Positions 17,405 to 26,848 are shown, counted from the stretch's first letter. The stretch: 64,000 nt of DNA from Paenibacillus endoradicis (GCF_024721975.1 NZ_JANQBB010000004.1:372001-436000), one strand, 5' to 3'. Numbers and translations are program-made. The notes: generated from the sequence alone by a model not told the origin.

Positions 17405-18031
17405 ATGAAAAGAAAAATAAATTTGGTGTTACTGATTTGTTTTATGATAAGTATGATGATGATTTATGCTGCTTCGAATGTTTATGCTTGTTCTTGTATC
17501 GAACCTTTAACTGTCGAAGAAGAACTCGACCGTTCGGAAGCTGTTTTTACTGGTCGTGTCCTTGAAGTTAAAGATATTAAAAATCTAAACGGATACATGA
17601 CGAAATCTGCATTATTCGAAGTTAGTCAAATATGGAAGGGAGGATCTGAATCGCAAATTATTATTTATACAGGAGGCGGCGGAGGTGATTGTGGATATCA
17701 TTTTGAAGAAGGTAAGGAATATTTAGTGTATGCCAATCTATCCACTATGTATGGAGATAAAGAGCAACTTGTATCGATAATGTGTGATAGAACGAATGTA
17801 TTAGCCCAAGCACAAGACGATTTAGCTATATTAGGTGAAGGAAAAGTACCGACAGAACAAGTGAATCTTGAAAAAGACTCAGCTATTTTAGGCGAAGGTA
17901 AAGTAGCAACAGAACAAGTAAGTCTTAACGAGAAAGTTAAGGCTACTCAATTGTATGTTTGGGCTATAGTCGTTGGGATTGTAGTGTTAGGTATGATATT
18001 TTTCTTTGTTTGGAGAAAACGGAGAAAATAA
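17405..18031 (+). CDS. TIMP/NTR-like secreted protein with membrane anchor
   Basis: 208 residues. A signal peptide (about 1-28) ends at YACSCIEP; the mature protein would begin near Cys-Ser-Cys, as in TIMP-like (netrin-fold) proteins. The domain (about 29-130) contains AVFTGRVLEV, FEVSQIWKG, GGGGDCGYHFEEGKEYLVYA and a later Cys, the usual bacterial TIMP-like pattern. Two 19-residue tandem repeats (AILGEGKV.TEQV) follow, then a transmembrane helix (about 180-203) and a basic tail. I chose ATG 17405, 6 bases after AAGGGGG, over ATG 17387. Role unknown; the fold is often an inhibitor or protein-binding module. Confidence 0.8.
   Translation: MKRKINLVLLICFMISMMMIYAASNVYACSCIEPLTVEEELDRSEAVFTGRVLEVKDIKNLNGYMTKSALFEVSQIWKGGSESQIIIYTGGGGGDCGYHFEEGKEYLVYANLSTMYGDKEQLVSIMCDRTNVLAQAQDDLAILGEGKVPTEQVNLEKDSAILGEGKVATEQVSLNEKVKATQLYVWAIVVGIVVLGMIFFFVWRKRRK
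17825..17938 (+). repeat. Two-copy 57-bp tandem repeat inside the TIMP-like gene
   Basis: Units 17825-17881 and 17882-17938 encode AILGEGKVPTEQVNLEKDS and AILGEGKVATEQVSLNEKV. They form a spacer between the folded domain and the membrane helix and are in frame, so copy number could vary without breaking the gene. Confidence 0.85.
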
Positions 18032-18208
18032 CTATCAGCACTTATTTTTCATTTTGGCTGATTGATATGCATATAAGTGACATGAACAAATAGCAGTTGC
18101 TACGAAGGCAGTATTAACATTCTCAACTGACGGTCTGGAGAGTGCAGAAAGTACATATATCTGTCAGTGAATCTTTATTAAACGATTAATATTATATGGA
18201 GAAAGAGG

Positions 18209-18805
18209 GTGAGTAGAGTAATGAAACCTAAGATGAGAAATCTTCTCGTACTACTTTTAGTATTATCTATTACGTATAATTTTTATATGTTATATGATAA
18301 CAAGCACTCTATCAAACAAGAGCAAAGACGAAATCAATCTGGTCTAGGGTTTATTTCCATTCTTGGGAAGAATATAGCTGGAAGGTTAGAGGAATTTCTC
18401 GATCATTCTCATGAAGTAGGAAATGAAGAGGCTAGAGAAATACTTTTTAATTCATGGAGAATTGTTCAAGGGGAAAGTCGAAGCATCAGTACAGAATTAA
18501 CTATCATGAGTCCAAGGTATATGGGGGACCTCGCGCCTAAGTGGAGCTTATTACAGTATAGCTTAATACGTATCGATCAATTTTTGTACGGTTTAGATCT
18601 TAAATTTTTAGAACAACGTTCTTATTCTATAAACGATGAGGAAACAGAGAAATTAAAGGCTGTTATTACTGTATATACAAAAATAAACGAAGAAGTAAAT
18701 AAAGAAACTGAAAATTCTGTGCTTGTAATTGACTCATTAACTGAACAAATGAAGATTATAGATGAGTATTACGCAACAACCTTGGAGAGCATAAACCAAG
18801 ATTAA
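18209..18805 (+). CDS. Hypothetical membrane-anchored protein
   Basis: 198 residues with an N-terminal signal anchor (about residues 9-28) and a mostly helical, charged extracellular remainder; no cysteines or catalytic motif stand out and I do not recognise a family. GTG 18209 has GGAG 7 bases upstream; ATG 18221, four codons on, is an alternative start with GGGTGAG. It is flanked by the TIMP-like gene and a gene remnant, in an accessory-looking stretch. Confidence 0.7.
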   Translation: MSRVMKPKMRNLLVLLLVLSITYNFYMLYDNKHSIKQEQRRNQSGLGFISILGKNIAGRLEEFLDHSHEVGNEEAREILFNSWRIVQGESRSISTELTIMSPRYMGDLAPKWSLLQYSLIRIDQFLYGLDLKFLEQRSYSINDEETEKLKAVITVYTKINEEVNKETENSVLVIDSLTEQMKIIDEYYATTLESINQD

Positions 18806-18829
18806 ATACCAACAAGTGTTAATTGGTGT

Positions 18830-18991
18830 TTAATCTACCATTGATTGTAAAACCTTTACTAATTGCTCTGGTGTAGTGCGACCAGTAACAATATACCATG
18901 TTTTTCCGTTATCATAAGACCAGCCACCATCCGATCTAACACCCTCTTTTGTATCATAAGCAGTATATATATATTTCCCACTCAAATCCAT
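18830..18991 (-). pseudogene. C-terminal remnant of a secreted-type protein
   Basis: On the minus strand, 53 codons from ATG 18991 to TAA read like the end of a larger protein: SGKYIYTAYDTKEGVRSDGG, then SYDNGKTWYIVTGRTTPEQL. The TTPEQLVKVLQSM ending resembles the tail of DUF4367-like proteins, where a threonine-proline precedes a final helix. An in-frame TAA lies five codons upstream of the ATG and no upstream continuation is found before the LysE gene, so the 5' part is lost. Confidence 0.55.
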
Positions 18992-19085
18992 GGCGGTAGT
19001 AGCTTAATATCTGCAATAATATACTATAGGCCCTTAAATATAAGATGTATAGTTACATGAGATTAGCTTAGAAGGAGTTCTTCTC

Positions 19086-19661
19086 ATGAATATTACATCG
19101 TTTTTGATATACTGTTTTATTGTTACTTTTACACCAGGACCTACTAATATCGTAATATTATCCACAGTGAATAATTTCGGGTCAAAAAAGGCAATGGAAT
19201 ACACGTATGGAGCAACAATTGCTATCGGTTTATTACTTGTTATTTCAGCTGTGATGAATACGATGCTTATCACCATAATTCCAAAAATTTTAATTGTTAT
19301 GCAGATATTAGGAAGCATGTATATGTTATATCTCGCTTATCAAATTTACAAAATGAATACATCAGAACCAACCATAAACCAAACTGCTACCTTTATGTCA
19401 GGCTTCTTTATGCAATTTTTAAATCCAAAGGTAGTAATATTTACAATGACTGTTATTCCTAGTTTTATTTTGCCTTACTATACGGCAATACCTGAGATCA
19501 CAATAAGCATTGTAATTATAACTATAATTGGACTTTTAGCATTTATTATGTGGGTTCTGTTCGGTACAATTTTCAAAAAGTTTTTACAGAATCATAAAAA
19601 AACTGTGAATGTAATAATGGCATTATTTTTAGTTTATGCTGCAATTATGATATGGATGTAA
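19086..19661 (+). CDS. LysE/RhtB-family amino-acid exporter
   Basis: 191 residues with about six helices. The N-terminal FTPGPTNIVIL is the LysE-family GPxN signature, and FLNPKVVIF is the mid-protein asparagine-proline motif. SD GAAGGAG lies 8 bases upstream. The AraC regulator gene follows 25 bases later, an arrangement common for inducible LysE exporters. Substrate unknown; amino acids or related metabolites are usual. Confidence 0.9.
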   Translation: MNITSFLIYCFIVTFTPGPTNIVILSTVNNFGSKKAMEYTYGATIAIGLLLVISAVMNTMLITIIPKILIVMQILGSMYMLYLAYQIYKMNTSEPTINQTATFMSGFFMQFLNPKVVIFTMTVIPSFILPYYTAIPEITISIVIITIIGLLAFIMWVLFGTIFKKFLQNHKKTVNVIMALFLVYAAIMIWM

Positions 19662-19686
19662 GTAAGCAATTTTTGAGGTGAATGAA

Positions 19687-20460
19687 GTGGACAAATTTAT
19701 TTATAAAAAATCGGCAGGTATTACTGCGTTGTCAGCAAGTATTACTGATTTTAAGTATAAAAAGCACTCTCACCAAGAGTATGCAATAGGTGTAACATTG
19801 CGTGGTATTCAACAGTATAACTTGGAGGGCAGTTTACAATTATCATATCAAAATGGTGTTATGCTTTTTAATCCAGAACAGGCGCATGATGGAAGGGCAC
19901 ATGATGAAGAAGGCCTTGATTATGTCATGTTATATATTGATCCACAATTGATTCTAGATGTTATTGAGAAGAAGAATATAGTGCGGTTTTCAACCCCTAT
20001 TGTTTATGATTATAGAATTGAACAAAGAATATTAAGTCTATCTAAAGCAATATTAAGCGATAAAGATGAGGCATATTGTAGTGAATTACTTTTATCGCTC
20101 ACAGATAGCCTTATTCACAATAACCTTTGTGCAGACTATAAGAAAGATAACGAGCTAATCAGAAAAGCAAAGGATATGCTTCATAATAACTTAGAAAATG
20201 TACTTAAACTTGAGGAGATATGTAAAGAGCTAAATTTATCGAAATTTCAGTTTATCAGATGGTTTAGTACTCATACTGGCATTACACCGTACCAATACTT
20301 TCTTAACTGCAAGATAGAACGTGCAAAGCAACTTTTGGATAACAATAGAGATATATATTCTGCTGTAACTGAATGTGGTTTTTTTGATCTAACCCATTTA
20401 AATAGACACTTTAAAAGGGTTTATGGAACAACAGCATTTGAATATATGTCACATAGATAA
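19687..20460 (+). CDS. AraC-family regulator paired with the LysE exporter
   Basis: 257 residues: an N-terminal cupin-like AraC-binding domain (about 15-145, with KKHSHQEYAIGVTLRG and FNPEQAHDG) and a C-terminal double HTH (about 160-255, ending YGTTAFEYMSHR). I prefer GTG 19687, with GAGGTG 6 bases upstream, to GTG 19678, which overlaps that SD. In this family the exporter gene is commonly the target. No operator could be recognised. Confidence 0.88.
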   Translation: MDKFIYKKSAGITALSASITDFKYKKHSHQEYAIGVTLRGIQQYNLEGSLQLSYQNGVMLFNPEQAHDGRAHDEEGLDYVMLYIDPQLILDVIEKKNIVRFSTPIVYDYRIEQRILSLSKAILSDKDEAYCSELLLSLTDSLIHNNLCADYKKDNELIRKAKDMLHNNLENVLKLEEICKELNLSKFQFIRWFSTHTGITPYQYFLNCKIERAKQLLDNNRDIYSAVTECGFFDLTHLNRHFKRVYGTTAFEYMSHR

Positions 20461-20490
20461 TGAAGAATTATGCTGAAACAACTAAAAATA

Positions 20491-20530
20491 AAGATCCTTT
20501 AAACGAAATAAATAATCGCCTAGAGGATCT
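20491..20530. terminator. Weak bidirectional hairpin between convergent genes
   Basis: AGATCCT (20492-20498) pairs with AGGATCT (20524-20530) over a 25-base loop, with A-rich sequence on one side and TTT on the other. Only 7 bp, so modest confidence. Confidence 0.4.
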
Positions 20531-20551
20531 ATGGTTTATTTTGAAATTAGT

Positions 20552-21790
20552 TTAATGTAAATTTACAATTTTTAAATTCCGTTCTTGTAAATTCTCGATT
20601 ATTTTTGGCAAAGCATCAATAACAGATTGAGATTCATGAAAAATAATGACGGATCCGGATACTTCAGTGTCACGTACATAATTGAATATTTTATCGGAAT
20701 CATGGGTTTTCCAATCTTCCGAATCCTTATTCCAAAGTATTACTTTGAATTCATTATTATATATTACTTCTTTTACTTGTTCATTTAAGTCTCCATAAGG
20801 TGGTCTGAAGAGGACTACTTCTTCCTTTGTAATTTCCTCTATTGCCTGAGCAGATTGTAATAGTTCATCTTCTTGTTTTTCAATGGAGAGCTTAGTCATG
20901 ACAGAATGGTTCATGGAATGGCTACCAATTGAATGCCCATTTAATTGAACATATCGAACAGAGTCAGGATATTTTTTAGCATTTGTTCCTAAGAAGAAAA
21001 AAGTACCACCAACCTTATATTGTTTTAAAATATCGGTGATTGCCATTGTATACTTAGAAGGCCCATCATCGAATGTAAGAGCAACATATCCTTCTGCAAT
21101 GCTGTAAGTTATGGAATCATCTATTTCTATATAAGGAAAACTGGATTGACTAGAATCATCACTTTCTAATTTAGTAGCAGATGTAATATTTTTTTTTTCA
21201 AGTGTTAAATTGACTGGAATAATACTAATCTCTGAATGGGAAGCAATTGCAACTGTACCATCGATTTTAGTCTTATATACATCGTGATTTGAAGTTACAA
21301 ATATTATGACTAATATAACACTAATTATAGATAACCATTTAAAAATAGAAATATAACGTTTTGAAATAACTAATTCATTTTTCTTAATTTTTTTTGGAAT
21401 CTTTGTTTCATCAAGTGCAGGCAGGTTCATAGAAATGAATGGTAGATTATTTAAGTCAGTAATACTTTGGCTGTTTTTAATAGATTCTAAACAGTTTTTG
21501 TAATCTACTGAACAAGTGAAATATATTCGATCACTTATATTTCGGTATGTTTTTGTAAGTGAACCAATAAATTGGTTTTTGGATGTGTCTAATAGTGTAT
21601 GTAACGATAATCTATATTTATGATTTCCATCGAATTCAAATATGTTTTCAAATTTTTTAGCAGTTTCGCTGTCAATTCTCCAAAAAAATTCAAATTCTTG
21701 TTCACAGGTTAATTTTATACGCAAATATGACTTTTCATTTTTCTTTTCTATAGCTACTAGTTCAAGTAATTTTACGTAATTTACTGACAT
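20552..21790 (-). CDS. Membrane-tethered polysaccharide deacetylase
   Basis: 412 residues from ATG 21790 (SD AAAGGA). An unrecognised domain (1-130), probably cytoplasmic, precedes a transmembrane helix (about 147-166), a linker, and a NodB deacetylase domain (about 233-412). Catalytic motifs are intact: TFDDGPS (Asp241, Asp242), SHSMNH (His291, His295), RPPYG (329-333), SEDW (Asp359) and IIFHES (His385). It should remove acetyl groups from a surface polysaccharide or peptidoglycan outside the membrane. It is cotranscribed with the coiled-coil gene 47 bases upstream. The large N-terminal cytoplasmic domain is unusual for this family and may bind a regulatory partner. Confidence 0.88.
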   Translation of the reverse strand: MSVNYVKLLELVAIEKKNEKSYLRIKLTCEQEFEFFWRIDSETAKKFENIFEFDGNHKYRLSLHTLLDTSKNQFIGSLTKTYRNISDRIYFTCSVDYKNCLESIKNSQSITDLNNLPFISMNLPALDETKIPKKIKKNELVISKRYISIFKWLSIISVILVIIFVTSNHDVYKTKIDGTVAIASHSEISIIPVNLTLEKKNITSATKLESDDSSQSSFPYIEIDDSITYSIAEGYVALTFDDGPSKYTMAITDILKQYKVGGTFFFLGTNAKKYPDSVRYVQLNGHSIGSHSMNHSVMTKLSIEKQEDELLQSAQAIEEITKEEVVLFRPPYGDLNEQVKEVIYNNEFKVILWNKDSEDWKTHDSDKIFNYVRDTEVSGSVIIFHESQSVIDALPKIIENLQERNLKIVNLH

Positions 21791-21837
21791 CGTTGTTCCT
21801 TTCTCTAGTAGCAGAAGCAATTATTTCACAAAACAAT

Positions 21838-22587
21838 TTACTCTGATTGTGATGGATTAGAGGTGGAAGTCTTTGTTGAAAAAGAGAAAGACATTCTCTC
21901 GGTAAAATCATTAATGGTATTCATTAATTCTGCTTTTTCATTAACAATTTTTTGATACTGCTCGGAGTATTTTTGATTTTCGATTTCTAAGCTTCGAATC
22001 CTATCATCAAGTTCGTTAACTTTTAACATGCTCTGATATTGATTTTTTGAGGATTCCTCGTAATGTTTATTGTATTTAGATATTTCTATTTCAAGTTGAT
22101 TTGAAATCTTCTCGTATTCCATATTTGATGCAAGTTGGTATTCCTTATAATCTTCGAGGAGCTGATCATAGCTCATTTGTTTATTTGTCAGGTTATTTTC
22201 TAAATCACGAATTTCCTTGTTTTTATCTTGAAGTTGTTGATCTTTTTTTATTTGATCGTGTTTAAAACGAGTAATCGTTTCATTTGTTGCATTTAATTGT
22301 TCTTCAAGCCCTTTGTTTTTATAAAATAGCAGTTGTCGTTCCTTTAGCATGTTTTCTATTGAAACCATTACATCCAAAACAACTTTATCTTGATTATCTT
22401 TTGCAAAAAATTGTTTATTGCTATCTGTGCTTGCTTGCTCAGACTCTTCCATTGTTTTAATAGTTTCGTCGAAAACAAATTCAGTTATGAGTTCTTGCTT
22501 TTCTGCAGAATTCTTATCCAATTGATTTTGGTTTGATAGGACACTCTTAAACCAATTCTTCCCTTTTTTCTCTATTTCACTGGCCAA
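21838..22587 (-). CDS. Cytoplasmic coiled-coil protein
   Basis: 249 residues, TTG start with AGGAG 8 bases upstream. Residues 1-70 are polar and low in structure; about 75-230 form a long heptad-rich coiled coil loaded with Glu, Lys, Gln and Asn; the tail is Ser/Thr-rich (FSFSTKTSTSNPSQSE). No signal peptide or membrane helix. It is the first gene of a two-gene operon with the deacetylase whose N-terminal domain is also predicted cytoplasmic, so it may scaffold or localise that enzyme. No family recognised. Confidence 0.7.
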   Translation of the reverse strand: MASEIEKKGKNWFKSVLSNQNQLDKNSAEKQELITEFVFDETIKTMEESEQASTDSNKQFFAKDNQDKVVLDVMVSIENMLKERQLLFYKNKGLEEQLNATNETITRFKHDQIKKDQQLQDKNKEIRDLENNLTNKQMSYDQLLEDYKEYQLASNMEYEKISNQLEIEISKYNKHYEESSKNQYQSMLKVNELDDRIRSLEIENQKYSEQYQKIVNEKAELMNTINDFTERMSFSFSTKTSTSNPSQSE

Positions 22588-22857
22588 AATATCATCTCCT
22601 ATTGAAACGCATAAGTGTAAGGTTCTTCCCTGTAAAAGTATAGCATTGTATTACATTCCTAATTTTATTGTATATCGAGCTCGAATATTGTCAACTATTG
22701 TCGTTATTTTTAATGATAAGTACTATTTAATACTGTAAGGGACTTTATGCTCTATATCCTAGATAAAGATTTATTAAAATAATGTAAGTTTTGTTTAAGC
22801 ATAGATCTGGGTAACATAGGAGATATTACAGAAAACTTCTCCAGATGGGCGGTTATT

Positions 22858-23154
22858 ATGAAAAAATTGATAATATCACTATTAACACTACTAATTATGT
22901 CGGCCGTTTCAGTAGGAGCAACACCTGAATACGCAAAATGGGGTAAAGTTGCAGTAGAGGTAACACAAAAACGATACAGCGCAGACATTATTGATTATAA
23001 GCACATCAGTCGCACTCACCTAACAACAAAAAAGTCTGAAGAGAAATTCAAACTATGGATTAGAAACAAGGAAGGTATAGAGTTTGGGGTTTACGTATCG
23101 ATCCAGTTTGACCCGTCAACTGAAATAATTCAATCGATTCAGTTTTCTGAGTAG
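22858..23154 (+). CDS. DUF3889 secreted protein (YqzG-like)
   Basis: 98 residues: signal peptide (about 1-21) then a small domain with YAKWGKVAVEVTQKRY, IIDYKHISR, KSEEKFKLWI and FGVYVSIQFDPSTE, the pattern of DUF3889 proteins such as Bacillus YqzG. Secreted, function unknown. The preceding 270 bases (22588-22857) hold no other gene that I can see. Confidence 0.8.
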   Translation: MKKLIISLLTLLIMSAVSVGATPEYAKWGKVAVEVTQKRYSADIIDYKHISRTHLTTKKSEEKFKLWIRNKEGIEFGVYVSIQFDPSTEIIQSIQFSE

Positions 23155-23205
23155 ATAACGATTTCTATAGGTATTGATACTTCGTTTAATTTCAAGATGG
23201 TTAAC

Positions 23206-24591
23206 CTACGAATCTTGCAATATCCCTGTCTTTCGGCGCCTCCGGCTCATGAAGACCAAACATAATGCTATTACTGTGAGAATAATTCCAAGCAAATGAA
23301 ATCCCTCGAAATTAAATTTACCTCCCATTACAATCCCTATCAACAATGAAGAGAGAATAGTTCCTAGGTATCTTGATGTATTAAATAATCCTGACGCAAC
23401 TCCGATTATCTCTTTTGGAGAACTTTGGAACAAGACAGCTTGCATACCTACATTGTTCAACCCGTTGCTAATTCCGAATGCCACCAACGCAAAGCATACA
23501 TTCATTACCGGTGTAGTTTGATTCAATGTCACGAGCCAAATCGAACCTAATGTCATCAAGATTGCGGATATCAGCAATGCTGGACGAGCTCCTGATATAT
23601 CGATCCACCTTCCTGCTATTGGGGAAGTAACTAGCGAACACAAGCCTAGGCTTAGCATGAGGATTCCTGTTTGGAACTCACTGACATGACGAACGATCTG
23701 TAAGTAGGACGGGATCCCAAAAAAGAGTGAGTAATAAAGTACGTTGACGAGCATGAATTCGACATTAACCCAAATCATCTCAGGATATTTGGCGAATGTC
23801 CGCAACGGAATTAAGGGTGACTTTGCTTTTAATTCATGTCTTACGAATGCCCACAGCAGAGCGATGCCTATCAACAAGGTAATCACATTATATAATGAGA
23901 TATGTCCAGATGCTTTTGCTGAGAGTAATCCAAGGAGCAGGGCAACCAATCCTACTATGAAGAGTAAAATACCTGATACATCAATCAAATCAAACCATTT
24001 ACGTAAGGTCATATCTTGTGCAACAAATGTTAATGATTCGTCCTTAGGAATATTCCTCCAACATAATAGAAAACTAACCAGTACAAGTGGAATATTGATA
24101 ATAAAGATAGCTGGCCAGCTCCACCAGTGAATGATGACTCCACCTATAAAAGGACCAATTGCTGCAGCTCCGGATAAGAATATGGACAAAATAGATAGCG
24201 CCGTTGCTTGTTTCTCCGTAATATGAATTCGAACAATAGCCATCCCCACTGCCACCATCATGCTTGTTCCGATCGCTTGCAGAATGCGGAAAATGATGAG
24301 CCAACCGAAGTTAGGTGATAGTGGAGCAAATAATGATGCAATGAAAGATACAACTAGTCCGGTTAGAAACACCTTCCTGCGTCCGAATAAATCACTGGCC
24401 TTTCCCATAATAGGTTGAGCGATGCTACTTGCAATGTAGAAAGAGAAAATGATCCATGAAACAGCTGTAAAATCAAGATTAAACACATTTTGAAGCCTGG
24501 GAATGGCGATTGAAACCATTGAAGAATTTAATGGGTTCAATAGTATCCCAAGACCAACGGAAATCATCAACCACTTGCTACGAACATTCAT
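23206..24591 (-). CDS. DHA2-family drug/proton antiporter, 14 helices
   Basis: 461 residues from ATG 24591 (SD GGGGGG in the upstream bases). Hallmarks of the EmrB/QacA group: PRLQNVFNLDFTAVSWIIFSFY in helix 1-2, GKASDLFGRRKVFLTGL motif A, RILQAIGTSMMVAVGMA, and motif C-like GPFIGGVIIHWWSW. It probably exports a hydrophobic or cationic drug by proton exchange. It is divergent from a LysR regulator starting 113 bases away, its likely controller. Confidence 0.9.
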   Translation of the reverse strand: MNVRSKWLMISVGLGILLNPLNSSMVSIAIPRLQNVFNLDFTAVSWIIFSFYIASSIAQPIMGKASDLFGRRKVFLTGLVVSFIASLFAPLSPNFGWLIIFRILQAIGTSMMVAVGMAIVRIHITEKQATALSILSIFLSGAAAIGPFIGGVIIHWWSWPAIFIINIPLVLVSFLLCWRNIPKDESLTFVAQDMTLRKWFDLIDVSGILLFIVGLVALLLGLLSAKASGHISLYNVITLLIGIALLWAFVRHELKAKSPLIPLRTFAKYPEMIWVNVEFMLVNVLYYSLFFGIPSYLQIVRHVSEFQTGILMLSLGLCSLVTSPIAGRWIDISGARPALLISAILMTLGSIWLVTLNQTTPVMNVCFALVAFGISNGLNNVGMQAVLFQSSPKEIIGVASGLFNTSRYLGTILSSLLIGIVMGGKFNFEGFHLLGIILTVIALCLVFMSRRRRKTGILQDS

Positions 24592-24704
24592 TTTTGGTCC
24601 CCCCTGAAGTTTATTAATATCATCGTAATTGAAACTATTCATTTATTCCAACGCATTTCATGTTATGATTTCATTGATTCAAAGGAATGAAATGGGGGTA
24701 TGAA

Positions 24705-25583
24705 ATGGAACTTCTTCAACTGCAGTATTTTCTTGCGGTAGCCAGGTTGGAACATATGACGGAAGCTGCACGGAATCTACATGTTACTCAATCGTCACTA
24801 AGCAAAACAATTCAACGCTTGGAGGAGGATCTAGGGGTACCTCTTTTCGATCGAAGTGGAAGGAGGCTACGATTGAATGAGTTCGGTAGTAAATTCCTTC
24901 TCCGTGCTGAGAGGGCTTTGTTTGAATTGGAACAGGGGAAGCAGGAGATAAGTGATTTGTCCAAACAGGAACATAGCACACTCGAATTAGCAGTGACCAC
25001 AGCAAGTACATTGCCTAATATCCTTCGAGAGTTTCGAAAAAAGCGGCCAGATATTCAATTTCATGTGCAAATGCTTACTACGCAGGAAATGGTTACACTT
25101 CTTAATAGAGGAGAGGTTGATTATTGTTTGTCCTCACCTCCTTTAACAGGGGAGAATATCGAATGTCAGATTGTGTTTATCGACCCAATCCTTGTAGCCG
25201 TTCCAAAGGAACATCGGCTAGCAGATCGAAGTAGCATATCTTTGACAGAATTAAGGGATGAAAGGTTTGTTGGTGTAAAGAAAGGCTTCGGGACTCGTGA
25301 TCTAGTAGACTCTATTTGCCAATCGGCTGGATTTTCACCTATATATGTGTATGAGGGGGATGAACCTGCAAGGCTTAGTGCTCTTGTGGAAGCGGAAATT
25401 GGCATAGCCTTCATACCAAGCACGGCGAGATTTTCACGGGAACATATCAAGTATCTCCAAGTACAGAATCATGAATTGGTACGGGAGATCGCTTTATTAA
25501 GTCACAAGAGTAGGTATATTTCTCAGGCTGCTTTGGAATTCCGTGAGGTCGTTGTAGAATATTTTGAATCAATATCACAATAG
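24705..25583 (+). CDS. LysR-family regulator divergent from the DHA2 exporter
   Basis: 292 residues: N-terminal HTH (about 1-60, MELLQLQYFLAVARLEHMTEAARNLHVTQSS read in frame) and a LysR effector domain (about 90-290). ATG 24705 has GGGGG 6 bases upstream; the earlier ATG 24687 lacks an SD. The shared intergenic region has a near-inverted repeat, CATTTATTCC (24640-24649) with GGAATGAAATG (24684-24694), a candidate binding site. It likely controls the exporter at 23206 in response to a co-inducer. Confidence 0.88.
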   Translation: MELLQLQYFLAVARLEHMTEAARNLHVTQSSLSKTIQRLEEDLGVPLFDRSGRRLRLNEFGSKFLLRAERALFELEQGKQEISDLSKQEHSTLELAVTTASTLPNILREFRKKRPDIQFHVQMLTTQEMVTLLNRGEVDYCLSSPPLTGENIECQIVFIDPILVAVPKEHRLADRSSISLTELRDERFVGVKKGFGTRDLVDSICQSAGFSPIYVYEGDEPARLSALVEAEIGIAFIPSTARFSREHIKYLQVQNHELVREIALLSHKSRYISQAALEFREVVVEYFESISQ

Positions 25584-25675
25584 ACAATTGAAACAGGCTG
25601 TTAAACTAGTCGATGATATTATTAACTATAAGTAATGAAGCTTTCGTTCAATGAACTGAGAATATCAACATAAAA

Positions 25676-25720
25676 AGCGACATTGTTGGACCGATGATCG
25701 AATGGTCCAACAATGCCGCT
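25676..25720. terminator. Bidirectional terminator between LysR and aldo-keto reductase genes
   Basis: 17-base arms (AGCGACATTGTTGGACC and partner, one mismatch) with an 11-base loop, AAAAA on the left and CTTGCTCT on the right, between convergent genes. Confidence 0.8.
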
Positions 25721-25753
25721 CTTGCTCTATATACTAATACTTTTCATATTTAC

Positions 25754-26671
25754 TTAAGGCAAAATATTACCTGCTGCTAGGAAGATTGCATACCACTCTT
25801 CACGTGTTAGCTTAATGTCGCTTGCTTTAGCACAATCGCTTAGACGCTCAAGGTTCATTGTACCTGTAACTGGTTGCATATTAGCTGGATGACGAAGCAA
25901 CCAAGCAATAGCAATTGTTGTATTACTTACATTATATTTTGCAGCAATTTCATCAATTTTTAGATTCAATTCAGGGAATTTCTCATTGCCAAGGAATACT
26001 CCTTCAAAGAATCCATATTGGAATGGTGACCAAGGTTGAATCGTAATATCATTCAAACGACAGAAGTCTAGAATACCACCATCACGATCGACAGCTGAAC
26101 TGTTTGCCATATTTACATTGAAGCCGTTAGCAATCATTGAAGCGTTCGTAATACTAAGTTGTAGCTGATTCGCAACAAGTGGTTGTTTCACAGATTTTTT
26201 CAAAAGTTGGATTTGCATGGGTGTTTGATTAGAAACTCCGAAGTGACGAACTTTTCCGCTACTTTCAAGTTTATCGAAAGCTTCAGCAACTTCATCTGGT
26301 TCTACTAAAGTATCTGGGCGATGCAATAGTAATACATCTAAGTAATCTGTTCTAAGACGTTGTAATATTTGATCAACAGAATCTAAAATATGTTCTTTTG
26401 AGAAATCGAACATTCCTTTACGAATACCACATTTAGATTGCAGAATGATCTTCTCACGAACATCGTCGCTCATATGTATCGCATCTGCAAAGATTTCTTC
26501 ACATTGACCGCCACCATAAATATCGGCATGATCAAAGAAATTTGCTCCTAGCTCTAATGATCCTTGTACGAATCGCTCAGCTTGAGTTTTATCAAGAGAA
26601 TTAATTCGCATACAACCTACAGCAATTACAGGTACTTCTAATGCAGATGTTCCAAGTTTAATTGTTCTCAT
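25754..26671 (-). CDS. Aldo-keto reductase, YdhF-like
   Basis: 305 residues from ATG 26671 (SD AGGAGG); 23 upstream codons in frame lack an SD. The AKR tetrad is visible: Asp and Tyr in FDHADIYGGG, Lys in QSKCGIR, and His in VLLLHRPD. QPWSPFQYGFF and RHPANMQPVTGTMNLERL are typical of the YdhF/Tas branch. It would reduce aldehydes or ketones with NADPH. Monocistronic, facing the LysR gene. Confidence 0.9.
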   Translation of the reverse strand: MRTIKLGTSALEVPVIAVGCMRINSLDKTQAERFVQGSLELGANFFDHADIYGGGQCEEIFADAIHMSDDVREKIILQSKCGIRKGMFDFSKEHILDSVDQILQRLRTDYLDVLLLHRPDTLVEPDEVAEAFDKLESSGKVRHFGVSNQTPMQIQLLKKSVKQPLVANQLQLSITNASMIANGFNVNMANSSAVDRDGGILDFCRLNDITIQPWSPFQYGFFEGVFLGNEKFPELNLKIDEIAAKYNVSNTTIAIAWLLRHPANMQPVTGTMNLERLSDCAKASDIKLTREEWYAIFLAAGNILP

Positions 26672-26848
26672 CGGTACATTCCTCCTAATAGATATCCATA
26701 GAACTGCATTAACCGAGTTGTCATAATATCGAGATAACAACTCATAACATACATATTGTTACATACTTTTCAGTAGATGTTCAATGGCATAAGCATTGTT
26801 TATACACTTTATTAATATAACATAATGTAGCCTATTAAGAATGTACTG

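Noticed and set aside
18863..19060. 65-codon plus-strand ORF
   Set aside because: It is the antisense of the gene remnant at 18830-18991, which has the better protein character; no SD.
23744..24130. 128-codon ORF opposite the DHA2 exporter gene
   Set aside because: Antisense shadow of a hydrophobic gene without SD.
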